Notes under the pieces: generated by a model
Told to the model about the DNA's origin: nothing
Seen by the model: only the letters and a program-made list of their open reading frames with translations
Databases searched by the model: none
Part shown: positions 23,601 through 33,303 of the stretch, one piece after another
How positions within the stretch are numbered: the stretch's first letter is position 1
Layout: each line of letters begins with the position of its first letter
Program-made: the position numbers and the translations under genes
DNA from: Spirogloea muscicola
Lineage: Eukaryota; Streptophyta; Zygnematophyceae; Spirogloeales; Spirogloeaceae
Length of the DNA: 49,974 bases
Assembly (NCBI GenBank): GCA_009602725.1
Contig: WELB01000183.1
Coordinates: 247,306 to 297,279 of the forward strand
Reading direction: 5' to 3'

Positions 23601-24676
23601 GCGCCGTCCTCGCTCTCGGCGCCCAGCGCGCTCGCCTCCTCGAGCACGGCGGCATCCCGCACGTCCTCGTCTGTGCACAGCACCGTCACCTGGCCAATGC
23701 ACCGCTGCCGGCATCAGCTCAGACATCACAGCTTGCTGAGCCGCAGAGGCATCTGAAAACAATCTCGGACCAGGCAGCGGTCATGGCAAGCGCCGGGGGG
23801 CCGCGCCAGACCTGCCAGTTGTCGCGGGCGAGGTTCCGGTGATGGATCGGGCGGTGGCTGTCCGCCACGAACAGCGACGCGCAGCCGCCGAGGTCGAGGA
23901 AGCGGGCCAGGTCCTCGGTCGCGCCGCAGTTGATGAAGAGCGCGGCATAGGGCTGCGCGAGCAACCGGCCGCACGGCTGCTCAGCTGCATCGGGGTGACG
24001 GCCTTGCCGCAGCCGAGCGAAGCGCAAGCGTCCAGAGAGGGGCAAGAGGCCGAAGGCCGGCACCTCGGTCGCGTCGCGCATGCCCTTCTCGGCGTGCCCG
24101 AGGACGGTGTCGTAGCCGAGCACGGGGTATGCCGAGAAGCGCACCGAGTCGGACTTGAGCAGGTCCTGCAATACCCCGTGACGGCGCGGATGCCCACTTG
24201 AGAGTCAGCTTCCACACTCGGCATGCTCCCCACCTCACCATTGCCGCCTCACCATTGCCAGTTAGCCCAAATCACGGGCCTCCACAACTGGTACTCATTC
24301 AGCACGTGCCAGCGGACAAATGGAGCCTATATTGCCTTCCGGCGGCTAGGCTATCTGATTTGCGGCACCTAAGTAGAGGTTACTAAGTGATTATCCTCCA
24401 GGAAAAGCAATGGGAAAGCGATATTCGGCCCCCCCGGACCTTGTCATTTCTCTTCGGGCTGGCTGATCACAGCGCTGGGGGAGCCACTTTCATTCTACAC
24501 ATTCTGCTTTCGGAAAGGCCGACGGATTCCCCGGCGCTCACCAGAGCGATCTTGAGGGCGCAGAGGCTGTCGACGTCGCCGGCGGACACGAAGACGTGCA
24601 GCGTGCGGGCGGGGGTGCGGGCCGCGGCCTCCCGGAGCACGGCGTAGAACCGGTGGGGCTCCCTCTCGTGCACCAT
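20677..24676 (-). CDS. CDC45: CDC45, replicative helicase (CMG) subunit
   Basis: Minus-strand gene of at least a dozen exons. CDC45 joins MCM2-7 and GINS in the CMG helicase that unwinds DNA at replication forks. Firm exons: 24542-24676 (start; contains DVDSLCALKI), 23812-24165 (LLKSDSVRFSAYPVLGYDTV, LFINCGATEDL, FVADSHRPIH), 23319-23689 (acidic/Gly linker, basic KRRRRQAR, then YYGRGSYHGRSTGALLFE), 23093-23183 (ACVAVTDQYVHERI), then blocks RAWSEPGMRALRLLLARMG, RISASDVVYGVTALLES, QLQRAMVKQGSLALAKQ, TDLLAHPLALLKLLHFLM, 21120-21232 (RPLVVAATPPGARMTLVAG), 20898-20997 (FGMSFRKAAEKLG) and 20677-20724 (FLQELAIMELGR, stop). Joins of the firm exons are in phase; junctions between 23092 and 21357 were not all resolved. 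The linker after DSHRP is longer and more Gly/Glu-rich than I expect. Intron 1 holds a retroelement tail. Confidence 0.92.
24330..24500 (+). mobile_element. retroelement tail plus hairpin unit inside CDC45 intron 1
   Basis: Within the first CDC45 intron (24166-24541) the plus strand reads ARLSDLRHLSRGY-stop (stop at 24384). About 35 bases later comes the 3' segment 'accttgtcatttctcttcgg' and a hairpin unit ('gggctggctgatcacagcg' then 'gggggagccactttc'). This reproduces the tail-then-hairpin order of the family and lies antisense to CDC45. Confidence 0.75.
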
Positions 24677-25014
24677 GGCCGCACCATCTCACATCCTGCG
24701 TGGCTACCCCCACAGCTCCCACAGCTGAACCCGCAGCTCCCACAGCTCCTACAGCTCGAGGCGCCGCCTCAGCCTCGACTGCGGCCCTGCGCAGATTGGT
24801 CTCCCTCTCCGCCAGCAGCCGGGCCAGGGACGGTCGCTGCGCCCGCCGTCGCCGCCGCTGCCGCCGCCGCCGCCGCCGCTTCTTAGCTCCTCACGCCGCG
24901 CTAAGGCGGGCGGCCGCGGCGCTGAGGGGGCTGAACTTCGGGAGCTGGCCGGCTCACGCAGCAGCGAGGTAGAAGAAGGCGGGGTTGGGAGAGTGGGAAG
25001 TGGGGTAGGGCGAG

Positions 25015-25049
25015 CGCGAGAGAGAGAGAGGGGGAGGGAGAGGGAGAGA

Positions 25050-25137
<88 letters not shown>

Positions 25138-25155
25138 NNNNNNNNNNNNNNNNAG
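25015..25155. repeat. GA dinucleotide microsatellite with assembly gap
   Basis: An (AG)n tract of about 120 bp, initially interrupted by GGG, runs from 25019 to 25137 and ends in 16 N (25138-25153). The true length is therefore unknown. It lies upstream of the CDC45 start. Open frames of alternating Arg/Glu or Ser/Leu are artefacts of the repeat. Confidence 0.9.
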
Positions 25156-25424
25156 ACAGTGAGGGGAGAGGGGGTGAGGAGAGAGGGCGGGGGGGAGTTG
25201 GGGGGTGTGGAGGTGGGTGCTTTTTTTTCAAACGCGTCAAACACCCGCGCGCGGCCCTTGTGAGGAGGCTGACGAGCTGGCTGACGCTGTGGGCTTACTG
25301 GCGCTGACGAGCCCGTTTCGTCACACGGCCGGCTGCGTCGTCAGACGCGACGACCGGCGCCACCGCCCGCAGCTTGGGCCGACTTCCCGCCCCCGCCTTG
25401 TGAGAGCGCCCGATTTAAACGCGC

Positions 25425-26060
25425 TGGCTCGTTGGCCCAGGTCTACAGCCTGTCCATCTCCCTTCAGCGGTCCATGGCCCACGCCTTGCACCTGCGTGCT
25501 GGCCGTGCTCTCGCATCCTCCCCCTGCTCTACCATAGCCTCTTCAGTCCCCTTTGTAGCTGCTTCAAGCTTTTTCGGCCCCTTCGAACCTTTGTCAATTC
25601 TTCTTTGGGCTGGCTTTTCGCAGCCCTTGCCCCCATTGGGAGTGCCACTTCTTCGCTGCAGCCTCTGGCTTTTGTCAGCGGGGAGTCTTTTCTGGCAGCT
25701 ATCTGTCGGATTTGAGCCCCCATTTGGAGAGCCACTTCAATCTATTTCTTTCTATTTGCCTAGCCTGTGACCTTGTGCATTCTTTCTTGTGACCTGTGCG
25801 CTTTTGCCCCTTCGGACCCTGTCAGTTCTTTTCGGGCTGGCTGTTCACAGCCCTTGCCCCCTTTGGGAGAGCCACTTTCTCTTTCTCTGGCTCCGTTGAT
25901 GAAAGTATGGACACCCTACTCACCTGGCTGGCTTTTACAGCCTTTGTATATCAGCAGCCGCAGTCTTTTCATTCTTCATTCATTCTGGCTGGCCTTTCAC
26001 AGCCATTGCCTTACGTAAAGAAGCTGTTTCTTTTGTATATGGGCCCCACAAGAGCTTACC
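25425..26060 (+). mobile_element. retroelement tail remnants and hairpin cluster
   Basis: Around 25440-25510 the plus strand reads fragments of the element's coding tail (MAQVYSL, then in another frame RSMAHALHLRAGRALA), so the copy is frameshifted. It is followed at 25530-25660 by the 3' segment and a hairpin unit ('gggctggcttttcgcagccc', 'cccccattgggagtgcc'). More hairpin units follow at about 25835, 25930 and 25985, all plus-oriented. No functional gene is present. Confidence 0.7.
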
Positions 26061-26560
26061 TCAAACCCTTTTACGCGCCCCCTTAGGCAGGTGACGTACA
26101 TTTGTCCAATGTGCTTGCCCTTGTACTTGGCCACACATGGCTTCCCCATCTCTTAATACACACGCATTTTCCTTAGGAAGGAAAGAAGAGACGCTTCCAG
26201 CAGAGTGCAGTGGCTGTGAGAGGCCAGCCCAGAATGAAAAATTCACAAAGTTCGAAGGGGCCAGAGAAAGCTCTAAAGCACACAGTGACTCAAGTATCAC
26301 GAAGCACTTAGGATCCTCTGTTGAGCAGCTTCTTCTCGTTGGAAGTGCTACTTTCTGTACGGGTGACCCAGGGCAAGAAGGAGCAGCTCTTCTGAACGAA
26401 AGAGAGAGACGGTTCCAGTAGAGGGCGATGGCTGTGAGTGGTCAGCCCAGAAAATAGAATGCATGAAGTTCGAAGGGGCCAGAGAAAGAAAGGGCTCGCC
26501 CATTGAGGATATGGGCTGGAACAGCCAGCCCAGAAACAGAATGAGCAGAGCACAAGAAGA
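26060..26560 (-). repeat. cluster of minus-oriented hairpin units
   Basis: Three minus-oriented copies of the hairpin family lie at about 26205-26265, 26425-26460 and 26480-26540. Two carry the flank 'gttcgaaggggccagagaaa' and one the flank 'gctcgcccattgaggat'. Near 26110 'tgtacttggccacacatgg' resembles the element's CLPLYLA-coding stretch found also near 35580 and 49950. This is nested repeat debris. Confidence 0.65.
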
Positions 26561-26639
26561 AAGCGCTAAAAAGCACACAGTGACAAGTACCGCCGCGCCG
26601 TCCTCCCCCCACGTCGCCTCCCCCTCCGAGCCCTCCACC

Positions 26640-26975
26640 CCACGCTGCTGCTGCTGCTGCTGCTCCTACTCCTTCTCCGAGTCCCGCTCCTCCTCCTCCT
26701 CCTCCCAGTCCTCCACCACCTCCTTGCCTTTGCGAGACAGGGCCCGTTGCTGCTGGAAGAGACGCGCGCGCTCCGCTTCCACCCCACGCTGCTGCTGCTC
26801 CTCCTCCTCCTGCTCCTCCTCCTCCTCCTCCTCCGACGACGACGACGACGACGAGTTTCACTCCACCTCCTCCTCCTCCTCCAAGTCCTCCACCACCTCC
26901 ATGCCCTTGCGAGACAGGGCCCGCTGCTGCTGGAGGAAACGCACGCGCTCCGCTTCCACCCCATGTTGCTGCTGC
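26640..26975 (-). repeat. tandem CTC/CTG-rich repeat with coiled-coil-like minus frame
   Basis: A unit of about 150 bp containing 'cctccaccacctcc', 'gcgagacagggcccg' and 'cgctccgcttccacccca' occurs twice in tandem (about 26640-26790 and 26795-26970). A related piece recurs at about 28050-28160. On the minus strand the conserved reading is AERxRxxQQQRALSRKG followed by EVVEDxEEEEE, a charged coiled-coil-like peptide. In-frame stops interrupt it, so it looks like a decayed gene fragment carried by the repeats. Confidence 0.5.
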
Positions 26976-26981
26976 TGCTAC

Positions 26982-27996
26982 TCTAATGTCATCCGCCGTG
27001 AGGCCTTGCAAGATCTATCGTCCACAACACCCACAACCTTGTTAGTCACGTTGCTCTTCAGAGGATATCCATTGGCTAACTGTATATCTGTTGAGTAGGA
27101 GTAGGCCTCAATTATCGGGTGGGTATATATCTGTACACGCATCGTGTAACATGTACAAAGTTAGCTACGCCTATCAAGGAGTGACCTAAAGAGAGTTCTA
27201 TTGTGATGTCTGGTGTCTTTGAACTAAGAGCCTCCTCTGCTTCTTCTGGCATTCCTTGCCCTTGTAAAGTAGAAGGCACTTCAAGCTTGGCCATAGATAC
27301 ACGGCGCGCTTAACACTTCCTTTTGAAGAAGATTGAAGAAGTTAGCAAGTAGTATCTTGCTTTTTGCGCCATCCGACCCCCTCCAGACCTTGTCCATTCG
27401 TTTGGGCTGGCCTCTCACAGCCACCAGTCACTTTGGAAGCGCTGTTTCTCTTGAAGAGCATCATGAGTAACTTCATATGACACAAAGTCTGACTCTTTGA
27501 GACAAAGTTACTCATGAAGCTCTTCAAGAGAAACAGCGCTTCCAAAGTGACTGGTGACTGTGAGAGGCCAGCCCAAACGAATGGACAAGGTCTGGAGGGG
27601 GTCGGATGGCGCAAGAAGCAAGGTACTACTTGCTAACTTCTTCAATCTTCTTCAAAAGGAAGTGGTGAGCGCGCCATGTACCTGCGGCCAAGGGTGAAGT
27701 GCCTTCTACTTTGCAAGGGTAAGGAATGCCAGAAGAAGCAGAGCAGGCTCTTGTCATAGTGCACAGACACCAAATAGCACAATAGAAATCTCTTTAGGTC
27801 ACTCCTTGATAGGCTTCGTACATTTCACACAATGCGTGTACATTTATATACCCACCCGATAAACGAGGCCTACACCTACTCAACAGATACACAGTTAGCC
27901 AATGGATATCGTCTGAAGAGCAACGTGACTAACAAGGTTGTGGGTGTTGTGGGGACGATAGATCTTGCAAGGCACTCACAGCGGATGACATTAGAG
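26982..27996. repeat. 1-kb foldback palindrome
   Basis: The sequence from 26982 inwards ('ctaatgtcatccgc') matches the reverse complement of the sequence ending near 27996 ('gcggatgacattag'), and the arms continue with small differences to a centre near 27487. Matching landmarks include 'cacaaccttgttagtcacg' versus 'cgtgactaacaaggttgtg', 'gatatccattggctaac', 'gcttcttctggcattcc' and, at the core, 'gaagcgctgtttctcttgaa'. Arms are about 480-500 bp and highly similar but not identical. The innermost arms contain hairpin units in opposite orientation. No coding capacity is recognised. Confidence 0.9.
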
Positions 27997-27999
27997 TCG

Positions 28000-28600
28000 C
28001 TGTGTCTCAGGGTTTGGATGTAGATAAAGTTGGGCCTTATCAAGAGTGCCAGAAGACACCTCCTCCTCCTCCTCCGACGAGTCCCGCTCCACCTCCTCCT
28101 CCGTCTCCATGCCTTAGCGAGACAGAGCCAGGGCGACAGCCGGAGCCAGAGGAGACGCTTGCACTCCGCTGCCAGCCTCGCCTTGGCCGCGCACGATGCG
28201 CAGTGCGCCGCCTCCAGCTGCCTCCAGGCCTCCTCCAGCCTGGGGCGCTCCTCCCCCTCGCCCCCCAGCTCCTGAGCGACCCTGACCCGCATGTCCAGCA
28301 CGACGACATCGGCCCGGGCGCGCGGCGGTGTGCGGCCCCCGCCACCTGCACCTCGGCGGCTGCAGCGCCTCGGCCACAGTCTCCAGCTCCGCCCCCGTGG
28401 GCACGTGCCGCCGCCGTCGCCCGGCCCCACTGCCGCTGGTGCCTTCGCAGCCGCCGCCCTTGTTCACGCCGCCGCTACTGGGCAGGAAGTTCTCCATGTG
28501 CTTCAGGTGAGGCGTGACGGCCTCCATCCTCGACAGCAGGGCTGCTGTCGAGGACAGAGAGTTTGCGGCGGGCGCCACTCACCGACTTGCGAGTCGAGCT
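28000..28600 (-). pseudogene. possible captured host-gene fragment
   Basis: On the minus strand an open frame reads SRMEAVTPHLKHMENFLP, then a Gly-rich stretch and, in another frame, a charged helix (EEAWRQLEAAHCASCAAKAR). It looks like fragments of a coiled-coil-rich coding region, but frames are broken and I do not recognise the protein. The SRMEAVTPHLK part recurs on the opposite strand near 29795-29830 because it lies within the outer arm of the next palindrome. Confidence 0.35.
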
Positions 28601-29868
28601 GACGCTCAGCCTTGAGCGCTGCAGAATTGTGGAAGCGGACCTGCAGCTATATGCACGCTCAGCAGCACACTCCGAGCGCTCACGCTGCACCACACGAGAT
28701 ACGTCTTGCCCCTCGCCGACGTCGCCGGCTTCACAGCACTCGGGAGCCTGGCGCTGACCGAGACGCAGCTTCCGGTATCTGCTTCCTGCTGCCACACGCT
28801 GCCAGAGGTCTTGCTGGGTCCTGCTACTGGTGCCACTCGACTAGGAGGTCTGCATCCGAGCGTGAAAGCTCTTTTTTCCATACAGGTGATTGACCTTCGG
28901 CTTCAGATTCTGGAGATGCTGCTGACATTCAGATGCGTTAAGCTTGACCCTGTCAGGAGTCTCTCCTGCCAGCACATGCACGCCCGCCAACTGGTCAGTG
29001 CTTGCTCACAGTTGCAGGCACTGCACATCCAGAGCTGGCCCTGACATGACATGACTGTTCTTCTTGGTGACATACTCTCTACCTGCCCAAGTATCTGCGA
29101 GATCGGCCTTGTTTCTACTCGGATTCTCTTAGAGTGTAGAGTCCCCCTCAGTGTTTCTACCGCACTGAGTGGGACTCTACACCCTTAGAAATTCCGAGTA
29201 GCAGCAAGGCCGATCTCGCTTACTTGGGCAGGTGGAGAGTGTCAGAGAAGAACAGTCATGTCAAGTCAGGGCCAGCTCTGGATGTGCAGTGCCTGCAACT
29301 GTGAGCAAACACTGACCAATTGGTGGGCGTGCATGTGCTGGCAGGAGAGATCCAGAGTCAAGCTTAAGGCTGCTTCACGCATCCGAAATGTCAGCAGCAT
29401 CTCCAGAATCTGAAGCTGAAGGCCAATCACCCGTATCGTTAAAAGAGCTCTCAAGCTCGGATGCAGACCTCCTAGTCGGGTGGCACCAGTTGCAGGACCC
29501 AGCAAGACCTCTGGCAGCGTGTAGCAGCAGGAAGCAGATACCGGAAGCTAGCGTCTCGGTCAGCGCGAGGCTTCCGAAAGCTGTGAAGCCCGCGACATGG
29601 GCGAGGGGCAAGACGTATCTTGTGTGGTGCAGCGTGAGCGCTCGGAGTGTGCTGCTGAGCGCATGTAGCCCGGAAGGTGCGCTGCAGATCCGCTTCCTCC
29701 ATTCTGCATCACTCGGGGTTGAGCGTCAGCTCGACTCGCTAGTCGGTCAGTGGCGCCCGCCGCAAACTCTCTGCCGCCGCCCTGCTGTCGAGGATGGAGG
29801 CCGTCACTCCACACCTCAAGCGCATGGAGAAGGCGGCGGCGGCGGCGTGAACAAGGAGGGCGGCGGCG
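28450..29868. repeat. 1.4-kb foldback palindrome with LRR-like frame in both arms
   Basis: Left arm (about 28450-29140) and right arm (about 29170-29868) are imperfect reverse complements, centre near 29157. Landmarks: 'cttgttcacgccgcc' versus 'ggcgtgaacaag', 'gatggaggccgtcact', 'cagcacatgcacgcc' and, near the centre, 'ggccgatctcgc' versus 'gcgagatcggcc'. Both arms keep an open frame with Leu periodicity (LSSTLRALTLHHTRYVLPLA then GFTALGSLALTET), resembling part of a leucine-rich-repeat protein. A host-gene fragment therefore appears to be captured in inverted duplicate. It is not a complete gene. Confidence 0.85.
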
Positions 29869-29869
29869 G

Positions 29870-30245
29870 CGGGGTGGGTGCGGGGAGCGCTGACTGGGTG
29901 CGGTGCATGTGGTGCATGTGGGTGTGGAGCGGGGCGCCGGGTCCGCCTGCAGGCGTGGCGGGCTTTCTGCCCGCCAGGGGACGCCCTCGAGAACGCCGGG
30001 GGTTATCGACGGCGCACAGCGGGTGCCGCGGCGACAATCGACGGCTGTGAAATGGCCTGCTTGCGTGGGCGCCCAAAAAAGGGGGGAAAATGCCCCGCCT
30101 CGAGGTCGTGTCATCTGCCCCCACCGGCCGGGCAGCCCGCCACGCCCCCGCCCGCGTTTCCCCCCCTCCTTGGGCTCAGGTATACCGGATGAGATTGTCA
30201 GTGTCCCTCCAGCGGTCCATGGTCCATGCTCTACATCAGAAGAAA
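29870..30245. other. GC-rich stretch between palindrome and hairpin cluster
   Basis: A GC-rich 370-bp stretch containing 'gcatgtggtgcatgtggg', homopolymer runs (AAAAAA, GGGGGG) and a Pro/Arg-rich composition in every frame. I see no gene. Around 30190-30240 'ccagcggtccatggtccatg' resembles the retroelement coding tail (QRSMVHAL), so repeat sequence resumes there. Confidence 0.35.
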
Positions 30246-30625
30246 GAGCTCGACCATTGAGGATAGGGGCTGGAACAGCCAGCCCAAAAAAGAATGAGCA
30301 GAGTACAAGAAGCCCAAGAAGAACCCCCTTGTTTTTCTTAGCGCTTCCCCTGGCTCCCTTCTCGTACTTTGTCCATTCTTTTTTGGGCTGGCTGTTCCAG
30401 CCCCTATCCTCAATGGGCGAGCTCTTTCTTCTAAGAAGGGGGCCAGGCGAAGCACTAAGGCGAAGCACTAAGAAAGAAGCGCACAAGAAGAAACAAAGCA
30501 GATTTGCAGCTGCTTTCTTTCTTTGTGTGCTTTGTTTTCTTAGCGCTTCCTCTGGCCCCCCCCCCTTCTCGTACTTTGTTCATTCTTTTTTGGGCTGGCT
30601 TTTCCAGCCCCTATCCTCCAACGCT
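30240..30625. repeat. hairpin units, including a head-to-head pair
   Basis: A minus unit (about 30240-30300) and a plus unit (about 30372-30430) share nearly identical cores and flanks ('ctatcctcaatgggcgagct' and its complement) and face each other across about 70 bp. A third plus unit lies at about 30575-30620. Between them are copies of a short 'gcgaagcactaag' phrase that also occurs near 48740. Confidence 0.75.
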
Positions 30626-30649
30626 CCCTCGCCTATGCTGTCCACTCGC

Positions 30650-30864
30650 GTGCGGGCCGCGCTATCGCGGTGGACTTTCCTGCAGGCGGGTCGCTCGCCC
30701 AGGTGTATCGCATGCGCCTGGCCGTCTCGCTGCCGAGGTCAATGGCCCATGCGCTGCACCTGAGTGCCGGCCGAGCCCTCGCTGCTGCCTCTGGCTCTGG
30801 CCAGGGGACGTCCTTCCAGGAACATAGCCTCTCTGACCTGCGACTGCTTAGCAGGGGTTACTGA
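30650..30864 (+). mobile_element. retroelement 3' coding tail, most intact copy
   Basis: The plus strand is open to a TGA at 30862-30864. It reads VDFPAGGSLAQVYRMRLAV, SLPRSMAHALHLSAGRALAA and SLSDLRLLSRGY-stop without a frameshift, the clearest copy of the conserved C-terminal tail in the window. Upstream similarity is lost at about 30650, so the copy is 5'-truncated, as expected for target-primed retrotransposition. Downstream, a hairpin unit follows at about 30960. Confidence 0.7.
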
Positions 30865-30954
30865 GTATTTAGTAGCTGCTTTGTTTCTTCTTGTGTGCTT
30901 CTTCCTTAGTGCTTCGCCTTAGTGCTTCGCCTGGCCCCCTTCTTCTTGGGCTTC

Positions 30955-31655
30955 TTGTACTCTGCTCATTCATTTTTGGGCTGGCTGTTCCAGCCCCTAT
31001 CCTCAATGGGCGAGCTCTTTCTTCTATCGCGGCTGCTTCTGGATCGCGTCTGGATGCTTCTTTTCCTGCGTCGAGCTACTCCGACCTGATGTTGCTCACC
31101 CGGGGGTATTGAGCTTCCTGTGATTTCGTCGTGTCTTATTCTCTAGCTGCCTAGCTGTGTGTTTTTTGTTTTTTTCGGCTTTTGCCATTGTCCATTCTTT
31201 CTGGGCTGGCTTTGCTGGCCCCCTTTCTCTATGGGCGCGCACTTTCTTTTATCCTCAATGGGCGAGCCCCCTCTCTGGCTTTCGGCTGGGGGATAGCTTT
31301 CCGGCAGCTAGTCTGTCGGATCTGCGGCTCCTCACTCGTAACTAATGAGCGATCAATCCTCCCCCTGTGCTGCCATGACATCTTCAGGCCCTATGTAGCT
31401 GCTTAACGCTTGTCGGCCCCTCCGAACCCTTGTCAAATCTTTTTGGGCTGGCTTATCACAGCCCTTGCCCCCATTTGGAGTGCCACTCCTCTCCTTGTCA
31501 TGAACACCTGTATGCACCTGGCTGGCTTTTCACAGCCGATTCTTTAGTACCAGCAGCCGCTTTCCAGCAGCTGTTACTTGGGGGGTGTGCTCGGGGGCGC
31601 CTGCGGCGAGCTACTCTGACCTGCTGTTGCTCACTCACGGGAACTGAGCTTCTCT
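30955..31655 (+). mobile_element. string of alternating hairpin units and retroelement tails
   Basis: Three tail copies end in recognisable C-termini: SSYSDLMLLTRGY-stop (to 31112), SLSDLRLLTRN-stop (to 31345) and a SDLLLLTHGN-stop (to 31647). Between them lie plus-oriented hairpin units at about 30960-31025, 31190-31240 and 31432-31485. All elements share one orientation, giving a serial unit of roughly 250-300 bp. The tails differ by substitutions, so these are old separate insertions or diverged tandem copies. Confidence 0.7.
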
Positions 31656-31714
31656 CTGCATTGTCTTGTGCTCTGTAATGTAGTCCTTTTCTGGCTTCTC
31701 TTGCTTTTGGCTTT

Positions 31715-32045
31715 GGACATTGTCCATTCTTTTGGGCTGGCTTTGCCAGCCCCTCTTCTCTCTGGGCGAGCAATTTCTTTACTTTAGCCGCTTTCTGGAG
31801 ACAGCTCATGGTTCCCTCGTCAGGCACGCTTTTCGCGGGCGAGAGCCTTGAGGGCGACCCCCATGCACCCTGGAGCGGAATGGCACGGAGAAGCACCAGA
31901 GTAGAAAGTGCTCGCCCATAGAGAAGAGGAGCTGGCAAAGCCAGCCCAAAAAGAATGGACAACGTCCAAAGCTAAAGAAACTTTGTTCATTCTTTTTTGG
32001 GCTGGCTTTTCCAGCCCCTATCCTCAATGGGCGAGCCCTTTCTAC
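31715..32045. repeat. head-to-head hairpin pair plus third unit
   Basis: A plus unit at about 31715-31775 and a minus unit at about 31905-31965 are near-perfect reverse complements ('ttgtccattcttttgggctg' versus 'cagcccaaaaagaatggaca'). A further plus unit lies at about 31985-32042 with the alternate flank 'ccctatcctcaatgggcg'. The sequence between the pair is not itself palindromic. Confidence 0.75.
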
Positions 32046-32139
32046 TGCCGAGAAAGGACTACACTACAAAACACGACAAAACACAAGACGATGCAGAGGG
32101 AAGCTCAGAGTAAGGAGTAGAGAGAGACCCGACCGGAGG

Positions 32140-33303
32140 GCGTCAACTCAGTGAAGCTGTGAGAAAGGCAGCCCTGCTGCCTGCTGCTGTGCACATCGCT
32201 GCCGATCGCGGCTCGTTGCCGGTTCGCTCTGAAGACCTTGGCAGCGTCCCACTAGAGGCGAGTCTGCAGCGCGGGCCCAGGAGGTGGAGCTGCTGCCTAG
32301 CGGCAGCGCCGCAGGGCAAGTCTTCGGCTGTGTCGGAGTGCTTCCGCGTGGCGGGTGGTTTTCTTAATAGCCCCAAGCACTCAATGCTAAGAAGGACTCG
32401 GCTCTAACCTGCCTTTTAGGGACCGAACGCTACAAAAGACGTCCATGGGCCGTTTAGAGCTTTGGCTGCTTCTTCTTAATCTCGTCGATCTGATGGATTC
32501 CAGGCTGCAAGCAACTCTAATTTGCGGCTGCTGACGAGGTTTATGAACACCTACCTACTTGTTGTAGCCACTTGCTTAGCTGTTTGCTGTAGCGCTTTCC
32601 GGCCCCTTCGGACTCAGTATATCCTTTCCGGGCTGGCCTCTCACAGAGGAACATACCACAATGGCTGTGAGACGCCAGCCCAAAAGGAATGACACAGCCC
32701 ACGCCCCTTCTTGAAGAGCTGGTTGAGGCCTCAAGCTGTAGGCAGGGCACTTCTCCTCAGTGCTGGGGAACTCGGCTCTCCTTGGAGCAGCCGCAGACTT
32801 AGCCTCTTGTTTAAGTAACTGCACCCAAGCACGGAGCTCAATCTCCACTCGCTTTGCGGCTGGCGTCACCTTACACCACCTGTTGTGTGCTGCGAGTGCC
32901 ACAGCCACATCTAAATAGTCACACACTTTATTCAGACTCTGATTTACAACAAAGTACTTCAGCTTGACAAGTTGGCAGTGAAGTGACGCCTTGCGCTGTT
33001 TAAGTGATATTGAAGGCAAGAAGCTGATGCAGTGCAGCCACAGTGTGCCCTCTCATGGGAGCCTTGAAGCTCCTACATGTCGTTGTGGTGCTTTGAAGGC
33101 GCATGTGCTGCTCCACTTTCTCCAATGACATTATCCATGACGTTCTTATGAAGTGGGCGTGCAAGAGCAGCAGTGATGCTGAATGTAAGAAGCTGATCAA
33201 GAGGATAACTTGAGGTGATGCAAGGCAATACAATATACAAGAACATCAATGCTCCAAAAGCTAGCAGGCAACTAGCAACCACATCAAGTGAAGATGGATG
33301 ATG
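32140..33303. other. intergenic region with one tail copy and a tight hairpin pair
   Basis: At about 32505-32545 the plus strand reads SNLRLLTRF, a tail remnant. At 32628-32690 a plus and a minus hairpin unit lie almost back to back ('gggctggcctctcacag' and 'ctgtgagacgccagccc'), making a short foldback. A minus-strand open frame of 147 codons (32576-33019) contains Lys/Leu-rich helices but matches no family I know; it may be a gene remnant. The remainder towards 33300 is probably the CCB2 3' flank. Confidence 0.4.

Noticed and set aside
24993-25307. Arg-Glu or Ser-Leu repeat proteins
   Set aside because: Translation of the GA microsatellite and the N gap.
26442-27098. 211- and 189-codon open frames rich in Ser, Pro or Gly
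   Set aside because: They come from CTC/CTG tandem repeats; the mirror-strand frames are equally open and no domain is seen.
29560-30763. Opposed open frames of 308 and 286 codons
   Set aside because: They pass through palindrome arm, GC-rich spacer and hairpin repeats without a conserved domain, and overlap on opposite strands.
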